From the NCBI GenBank assembly GCA_027919835.1, contig JANVFP010000015.1, positions 992,001 to 1,056,000 on the forward strand: a stretch of 64,000 bases of DNA. The letters are read 5' to 3'. This stretch comes from Lentinula raphanica (Eukaryota; Basidiomycota; Agaricomycetes; Agaricales; Omphalotaceae). This document shows, in pieces, positions 57,090-64,000 of this stretch. Position numbers and translations under genes: made by a program. The notes under the pieces are model-generated. The model was not told where the DNA came from and did no database searches. It worked only from the letters and a program-made list of their open reading frames with translations. The stretch's first letter is position 1. Each line of letters starts with the position of its first letter.

Positions 57090-60000
57090 ATGGTAGGACG
57101 ACCGACGACAAGTGCTGGTGGGAGACCGACGACGAGCGCCGGTGAGAGTGATATCGGATTCGGGCACCCGCAATACATCAACTCTGAGTATGGGTCGTAC
57201 GAAGGACAATTTGAAGGGGAACACTATCCTATCCAGTACACTGGAGGCTCTTACATTGACGAAGAACTAGAAGGAGAAGATGAAGACGAGTATTCGGAAG
57301 ACGAAGACGTGTTCGCATTCGGCGTACCCGAAGTCGAAGCCCAACCGTCTGTCGCTCGGTCGACGGCGTTGGCGAATATGGCTGTCCAGCCTCCACCTCC
57401 CTTCACCACTCAGACCAACCAGACACAGACCCAGACGGTGTCCTCCCCGCCATCGTCCCAGCCGTTGTCGTCCGCAGAGGAATCAGGCTATAGAATGGAG
57501 AGGTTGGATTTAGGTCCAAAGACTATCACAACAGCTACCGGCAATTCGAAAGAGGAAGAATCCCGTGTTTCTCCTATCCCCTCTAATTTTTCTTATCCCT
57601 ACAACCCGTCGACAATATCCTCTTCGACCCCGTCCAATGCGCCCTCCATCAAATTATCATTCTCCTCCTACCTCTCCACAGTTTCCGCCGAAGAAGACTC
57701 TCCGTTTCCCGAAGTGAGAGCATCCGTATCGAACATCGACGATCCCGAGATGCCCGCGTTGACTTTCCGGATGTGGCTCGTGGGACTGAGCTTGTGCATG
57801 GCCAGCGCAGCTCTCAACGTGTTCTTCAACTTCCGTAGTCCGGCACCGAGCGTGGTGCCCAATGCGTTGTTGTTGTTGAGCTATCCGATGGGCAAAGGCC
57901 TGAGCTTTTTGCTGCCGATTAGGACGTACAGGATTAGGTTGCCGAGGGTGCCGAAGTGGATATCCAGATGGGGGAGAAAAGCCCCTTCACCTGAGCTCAA
58001 TGTGGAAGACGACGATGATGATAGGAATCCACCACCGTCTTTCTCGTTCTCACTTAACCCTGGCCCATGGAACATCAAGGAACACGGTCTGGTCTTTATC
58101 ATGGCCAACGTCGCCATTTCCTCTCCCTATGCGATAAATGCCATCGTCGTCTCGGAAATTTACTACAATCAAATCTGGGGCTACTGGTTTTCTGTCGTCC
58201 TTGTCCTCGCTACCCAGCTCACCGGTTTTGGCCTCGCGGGGGTCTGTAGAAGGTTCTTAGTCTGGCCGGCAAGTATGGTTTGGCCACAAAATCTGGTGGC
58301 ATGTACGTTGTTGAATACGCTGCATGCGGAAGAGGAGGAAGTTGACAGCGAGGGAGAAGCTTATATGGAGGAAGGTGGATATAGCGCGGGATATAATGGA
58401 CAAGGAGACGTCGACGAGAACAACCTGGGAGGTGTCAGTGCGACAGCGGCTGGTGTAGAAGTCCATCAAACAGCTCCTGTGAAACGTAGAAAGTTTGCTT
58501 CGGCAGCTCCTATCACTTTCCTCTCCAAGTTCTCGACATCCCTCAATCCGTTTGCTCCTTCCAGTTCTACTTCCCAACCTACCGAAATCACGAACCTTCC
58601 AACGCTTACCAACAACCCGCTCTCTTCTTCGCGTCCAAACCCCTCCAGGACTCGTCATCGCCGACCCATCACCCGTTACCGCTTCTTCCTTTACCTCACC
58701 CTCTTCAACTTTTTGTTCTTCTTCCTACCTGGATTCCTCTTCACCTCTCTGTCGATATTCAGCTACATCTGCTGGCTTGCACCTACGAATGTTGTTGTGA
58801 ACCAATTGTTTGGGGTGTATTCTGGCCTGGGTATGAGTATTTTGACTGCTGATTGGACGCAGATCAGTTGGATCGGCTCTCCGTTGATGGTCCCGTGGTG
58901 GGCACAAGTACACATCTTTGGAGGGTTCGTGGCGTTCTTCTGGGTGTTGACACCGGTGTTGTATTATACGAATGTGAGTGAACTTCTTTTCATTGCTGTG
59001 GATTTTTTCAGTCTCGGCTCCTTGTTCATTGATCTTCCTTTCATTTTGTGTCTTTGGCTTTGGCTTTCGTTCTTTGTTTGCGTCTATCTTCGTCCTTGTA
59101 TTCGGTTCCATTCTTCATTTTTCATTTCATCTTATACTCTTGCTTCGCTTCACTCGGTTTCGTCGGAGCTGTTGGAGTAGGTGATGGATGGATAGGTGAT
59201 AGAGAGATGAGAAAGGATAACGATGCACTTCTCCAAGTTTCTCGCCGTTTTGAACTCTTTCCCTCTTTCCCGCACCATCCGAGTTTCATGTTGACTCGTT
59301 CTACGTTCCATCGTATCGGATTTCCGGTGGTTCATGTGGCCCGGCGCGGTGTAGTGTAGAGATCGGGATCCATACCCTCGATCCAGAGTTACTTGGGATG
59401 TAGGATCCGGTTCCAATATTTGGGTTTTTGGGGGCAGTTCAGGTTAGGACAAAGCCCGTGGCACTTTTATCGATCAGGTTGGATTTCATCGGGCTAGATG
59501 AGGGAAACTGGGTTATAGGGTTGCTGGGCCGTTTTCGAACTGGATTGAGGGAGATTTGTGGGTGTGAGATGTCAGGTATCATGTGGATCCGATAAATTCC
59601 TTTGTGGTGTTAAATGGGTGGGTCAACATATCGAACAGGTGTTTTGCATGGGGTGTGGTCATAATTGCTTTCATCGTGGTTCTATTGCTATCGTTATCGG
59701 CTCGCTTCCAATCTTTTCTTTGTCTCCTGCTTGTGCCATTCTATCCCCGGTTGTCTACCCGTTGTGTGCAAAACTGACCATGCCTTTCGTGGATTATAGT
59801 CCTGGGACCTGTCTTATTTCCCCATTTCCGATAACCAGCCGTACGACCGTTTCGGAAACCCGTACAACATCACGAGGGTTCTGACCACAGACGATATATT
59901 CAACCAGACCGCGTATGAGGAGTATAGTCCGTTATATCTCCCTGCGACTTATGCCGTGAGTTTGATTCTCATATCTTCGTCTCTGATCGATGCTTATACT

Positions 60001-61615
60001 TCCAAAACAGGTCTGCTACCTGATTGCCTTTGCTCTCTCCACCTGCGTCATTACTCATACCCTGCTCTACCACGGGAAGGCACTCCTTGCTGGGGTGAAA
60101 CGGATTAGGGTAGAAAGTGACGATATCCATGCGAAGTTGATGAGAAGTTATCCGGAGGTGCCGGATTGGTGGTGAGTTGTGTTTCGTCTACGCTGTCTGG
60201 CTACACTGACATTCCCACTAGGTACCTCCTATCTATCGTCACCTTCTTCTCCCTTGCCATCGTCGCCGTCGAAGTTTGGCACGCTGATGTCCCCGTCTGG
60301 GCGCTTCTTCTGGCGATATTGTTGCCGGTGATCTATATCTTACCCAGTGGGTTTATATACGCGATGACTGGACAAGGAGTGAGCATTCGTTTCGGATATT
60401 CTATGGTCGATTGATGCTGACCATTATTGTCATGTCCCGCACTCCCTACTCCGCTCTATAAACTATAGATAACCCTGAACATCGTTGCGCAGATTATTCC
60501 TGGGACCCTCCTCCCAGGGAATCCAATGGCGAACATGGTGTTCAAAGCATATTCGGTGCAGACGTTATCAGAAGCGACGAGTTTTGTGCAGGATCTGAAG
60601 TTAGGACATTATATCAAGATCCCACCGAGAGCCACGTTTTTAGGTAAGTTCACTGTTCGTAGCAAACGAATTTCATCATGCTTTCTGCTTGGGCATGCAT
60701 TCGAGATTCCCCTCCTGCCCTTTAGAGTTAGCTGAACCTTATGCGCACAACTGACATAAAACTATCTCTTGTGTTTCACAGTCCAATTAGTATCTACCAT
60801 ACTCGCCTCTTTCGTCCAAGTGGGAGTCAAGCAATGGATATTTGCAAACGTGCCAGATATCTGTCAACCAGACCAGAAAAGTCAGTTGACGTGTCCGCAC
60901 AACCAAGTGTTCTTTACGGCGAGCGCAATCTGGTGAGACGACTATTTGACAGATATTTTGTGTTGTATGAAGACACTGACTTGACCTTCTCTCTCCTTCC
61001 TCCTTCCATAACATAATTATTCCAGGGGTCTCATTGGACCTACACGCCAATTTGGCACTGGCTCGCCGTACCATCCGCATCTCTACGCTATTGCCATTGG
61101 CGCGGTGCTTCCAATCCCTTTCTGGCTATGGCAGCGTCGCTACCCGGGGAGTTGGATCCGATACGTGAGCACGCCGGTGATATTAAATGGAGTCAGTGCG
61201 ATCCCGCCTGCTACTGGTAAGGGTTTCTTCTGTGTAGTCTTCCGCCATATATCGTTGCTCAACCCACCTTTTTGCCCTTCAGGCATCAACTATTCCTCTT
61301 GGTTTGCCTTCGGCTTCGTGTTCCAGTACCTCATCCGGAAACGCAACTTTGCCTGGTGGGCAAAGTTCAACTATGTAACAAGCGCTGCTTTGGATTGCGG
61401 GACGGTGATCAGCCTGATTTTCATTTTCTTCACGTTGCAGGTAAGCCTTTCCCCATTGACCCAAATGTTTCATGGAATGCTCACTTTCGTTATGTTCTAT
61501 GAAGTTCCCTAAAGCAGGGTCGATCTTCGTCAACTGGTGGGGAAATACAGTCTACTCCAACACTGCAGACTTCTTGAGGACACCGTTGAAGACCATCCCC
61601 AATGGAGGACTTTGA
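57090..61615 (+). CDS. Oligopeptide transporter, OPT family
   Basis: A large proton-coupled plasma-membrane peptide transporter. The N-terminal 220 residues are hydrophilic and acidic (EELEGEDEDEYSEDED) with Ser/Thr/Pro. The OPT core begins PALTFRMWLVGL and shows PGPWNIKEHGLVFIMANV, YYNQIWGYW and SMVWPQNLVACTLLNTLHAEE. A long acidic/basic cytosolic loop follows. After the 826 bp intron come NQPYDRFGNPYNITRVL, ATYA, then IIPGTLLPGNPMANMVFKAY, the GSPYHPHLYAIAIGA region, ATGINYSSWFAFGFVF and NYVTSAALDCG, ending IPNGGL at 61615. The later introns are short. The family is certain; substrates are unknown. Confidence 0.88.
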
Positions 61616-62655
61616 TATTCACGTTCTGTGTCGAAGCATTCGGATCATAGAAATTGTGTAGGTGTTGTGGGGTCTGAGGTTGCACGATTGGGAGAGTGAT
61701 AACTGAAAATCGAAGTTGCGAATATCGGTTGGGACGGTTAGATCGCTCAATCACGATGAACGAACAACGACCAAAGAGCGAACTAGAGAGGAGAGTTTTC
61801 GCAAGTGGTTGTGGTTCTTGGATTTTTCTTGGTTATGGTTATTCAGGTCAGTGTCGGTGTCTGTATCCGCATGCAAGGTGTTGGAGGTCATACGATTGTG
61901 CGTGCGAAGGTTTAGGTGACCCGGGTTGGTTAGAGAATGCGGGCTCACCTCAAGCACACGACACAAATGCAAAGTATAGTGGTGAATATGCCGTCAGGAA
62001 GCGGATACTATCATTTATTCTTCTCGGTCGTTTCCCGTTGTGTTACTTTCCTAGTTTTTGTATCACATTCATCATGTCTCCCTTCACATCTTTTTATTCG
62101 CGTCGTCGTTCAATCTTCACAACATTTGGTATGATATATGCTCAACTTCTTTCCTTTTTAGATTCGATTTGTAGTACAGTTCTTTACTCTCCCATTTGCA
62201 CCAACATCAACCACTCTTCGTTCATTAATTCTTTATATCCCAACGAGACAATCACTTCACTTTTTCGCCCTCCTTGTGCACTTAATTCAGTTTTCTCTTA
62301 CTACGTGTCTTACAACCGTCCTTCAAATTGTTTTTCACAAAATCTCTTTGGGCTTTTGGGTTTCGATTCCTTTCTTCGCTCACAAAAGCTCTTGCACACG
62401 TCACTATCTACAGTGTGTCCTCTTTTACCCTCCACCTTTCTTCTGCACTTGCATTCACCTGTACCCCTGTTTAAAATATTCCACCTCGAGTCTATTTTTC
62501 GTATCTGTGTTCACAAATGTATCATCATATTATGTTTGTCCTCTCGACAATAAATTTAATGTTACTCTAGTTCCCCTTGATTCAGCTACTTTCCATCCTC
62601 CGGCAGCCTTGTTTAGGGATTGATATTGATGGACATTGGAGAAAACACGGCCAGT
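61616..62655. other. Convergent 3' spacer, T-rich
   Basis: Bases 62000-62600 are rich in T and C and give a long but low-complexity open frame (Ser/Phe/Leu/Cys). Between the 3' ends of two genes this looks like untranslated sequence rather than a gene. Confidence 0.4.
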
Positions 62656-64000
62656 TCATGTCGTGAATCTATCAAAAATGATTTTCAACACCATCCAAGG
62701 ATGAAATAAGTCAATGGATGTTCCAAGCGCCATGCTTCCTTCCCAGGCAACTTCCGCAGCTTGTTCATCCTGAAATTTCAAAGATATTTCGGAGAGATTA
62801 GTACTGCCCACTGGCTTTGAATCTACAACTGTATTGGCAAGGTGAACAAACCTTAATGGCAAGTATCAACAGTCTTCTCAGATACCAGCGAATCAAACGA
62901 CCAGATTGAAGGTCTTCTCCTGGTATGGGAATGGTGCAAGGAATTTCATAGTCTATGCGAGAAGTGTCATTCTGATATAAGATGTCTGAATAGGGTGATC
63001 AGAATTGTATGTCACCTAGAATACGTGTGAGCTGCCTAAAGTGATGAGATAAATCGGCCAGTGGTCAATCCTAGATCCTTGAGATGATACAGAGTGCCAA
63101 ATGACACTAACCAAAAATTATCGGTTTTATGAAAATTGGCCTTGAAGAACTTCTTCGAGAAATCTTCTGGTAACTTCATATGTGAAGAAACAGAGCTCAG
63201 AGCGTTGTGAAGAACAACGGCGCCCAACAAAGCTTTAGTACATCCTTGCCTATACATGGTCATGTCAGTCTGAATTCAAGGCTTCAAAGATATACATAAT
63301 CGAGAATTCTCGTACCCGTATATTGGGTCGACTGAGCCATTGAACAGAATACGGAACATCACGATCAGCCATATGTTCAAGACAAACTCGAATGTAGTCA
63401 ACTTACTCGACATGGCACTGTCTCCGATTGCCACAAAATTACTAGGTAGATTCGCCACCTCGTGATATTTGATGTATGTCGTCGGGGCTGCAAAGTATAA
63501 CTCGTTTCAATGAGATGAACGATAGAACGGTGATCAAGTATTAGTACTTACGAATAAATATATGTGAAAAAGATGTTTCTGGCTCAGATTCTTCCAGGAT
63601 ATCCAATGTCTCAACAATCCACTTTGGGATCGGGGAGTCTCTGTAGGTCTTAAGATCTTGGACCAGCTCACGCATGGCAGCAATCGACTCGAACTTCACA
63701 GTATCGTCACTGGACTGACCAGCAATAAGCACCACTAATTGAACCGGCTTGTGATTCATACCATGCCACTACACTCGTTTGACAAATGAAACTCACCTCG
63801 ACTACCATCCGTCTGTCCTATACCAAACAACCGCCTACCATGCTCCACTCCATCATCTGCGTAACCAGTTTCAAGTGCTGGGATTGGTAGCTTGTTCAAG
63901 ATCTCGGGGCTGACAGTGCATTCAAGAACAGAGTACTGCAGCTTCTGGTTGAATGATAACCTGGCGTCTTGTAAAGACAAACCACTCATGCGCTTCCCAT
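62656..64000 (-). CDS. FAD-dependent oxidoreductase/monooxygenase-like protein (5' end outside window)
   Basis: The C-terminal part of a flavoprotein, several exons. Reading from the right edge: a segment with ETGYADDGVEHGRRLFG, then VKFESIAAMRELVQDL, YIKYHEVANLPSNFVAIGDSAMS, and across two introns IDPIYGQGCTKALLGAVVLHNAL. The G-D-S followed by P-x-Y-G-Q-G pattern is the second FAD-binding motif of the phenol hydroxylase-like superfamily. The last exon has EQAAEVAWEGSMAL and ends at 62656. The N-terminal GxGxxG motif is beyond the window, so the start cannot be set. Substrate unknown; soluble. Confidence 0.7.

Noticed and set aside
61696..62553. 285-codon open frame downstream of the OPT gene
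   Set aside because: Low-complexity Ser/Phe/Leu/Cys composition in T-rich DNA, no motif, and position between two convergent 3' ends; more likely untranslated sequence.

Overview
The window is nuclear DNA of a filamentous fungus, most likely a basidiomycete of the class Agaricomycetes. Genes are dense and split by many 50-65 bp GT-AG introns with GTAxGT donors. The gene families also fit: a divergent HRD/DFG kinase-like family, HsbA, pali/SUR7, small secreted proteins and OPT transporters. The species cannot be named from the sequence. All gene models were spliced by eye, so exon ends are predictions.

Layout. 0-10 kb: a retrotransposon scrap, a family-3 aldehyde dehydrogenase, and a tandem array of three kinase-like genes (two broken, one intact). 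10-23 kb: an MFSD1-like transporter, a pali/SUR7 membrane protein, three tandem small secreted protein genes with repeated spacers, and an uncharacterised multi-pass membrane protein. 23-42.2 kb: a nested segmental-duplication region. 42-48 kb: gene-poor DNA with a hAT-type MITE inserted at the 3' end of a coiled-coil gene. 49-64 kb: ordinary single-copy genes, namely an MDL1-like mitochondrial ABC half-transporter, HsbA, a PhnZ-like HD-domain oxygenase, an oligopeptide transporter and the 3' part of a flavin-dependent oxidoreductase.

The 23-42 kb region is the most unusual part. A block made of the start of a Nudix NADH pyrophosphatase gene (NPY1-like), the spliceosome factor gene SDE2 and a gene for an uncharacterised secreted protein (called family F here) has been copied repeatedly in the same orientation. 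The leftmost NPY1 and SDE2 genes are intact. The other copies of these two genes are relics: three NPY1 5' fragments and three damaged SDE2 copies. The F genes, by contrast, have been kept and diversified. F proteins have a hydrophobic leader, a Pro/Gly/Tyr-rich stretch, a conserved domain built around VYFVA and IGTL motifs, and in several copies a long Lys/Arg/Glu-rich tail.

Two F-derived novelties stand out. One is an in-frame fusion of two F units into a double-domain gene. The other is a gene in which the F promoter and F-type leader exon are spliced onto the complete catalytic domain of a Ulp1-type SUMO protease. The predicted product would be a SUMO protease sent into the secretory pathway, an unusual place for this enzyme. 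One SDE2 relic also stops exactly after the Gly-Gly of its ubiquitin-like domain, so it would encode an already 'mature' free ubiquitin-like protein if expressed.
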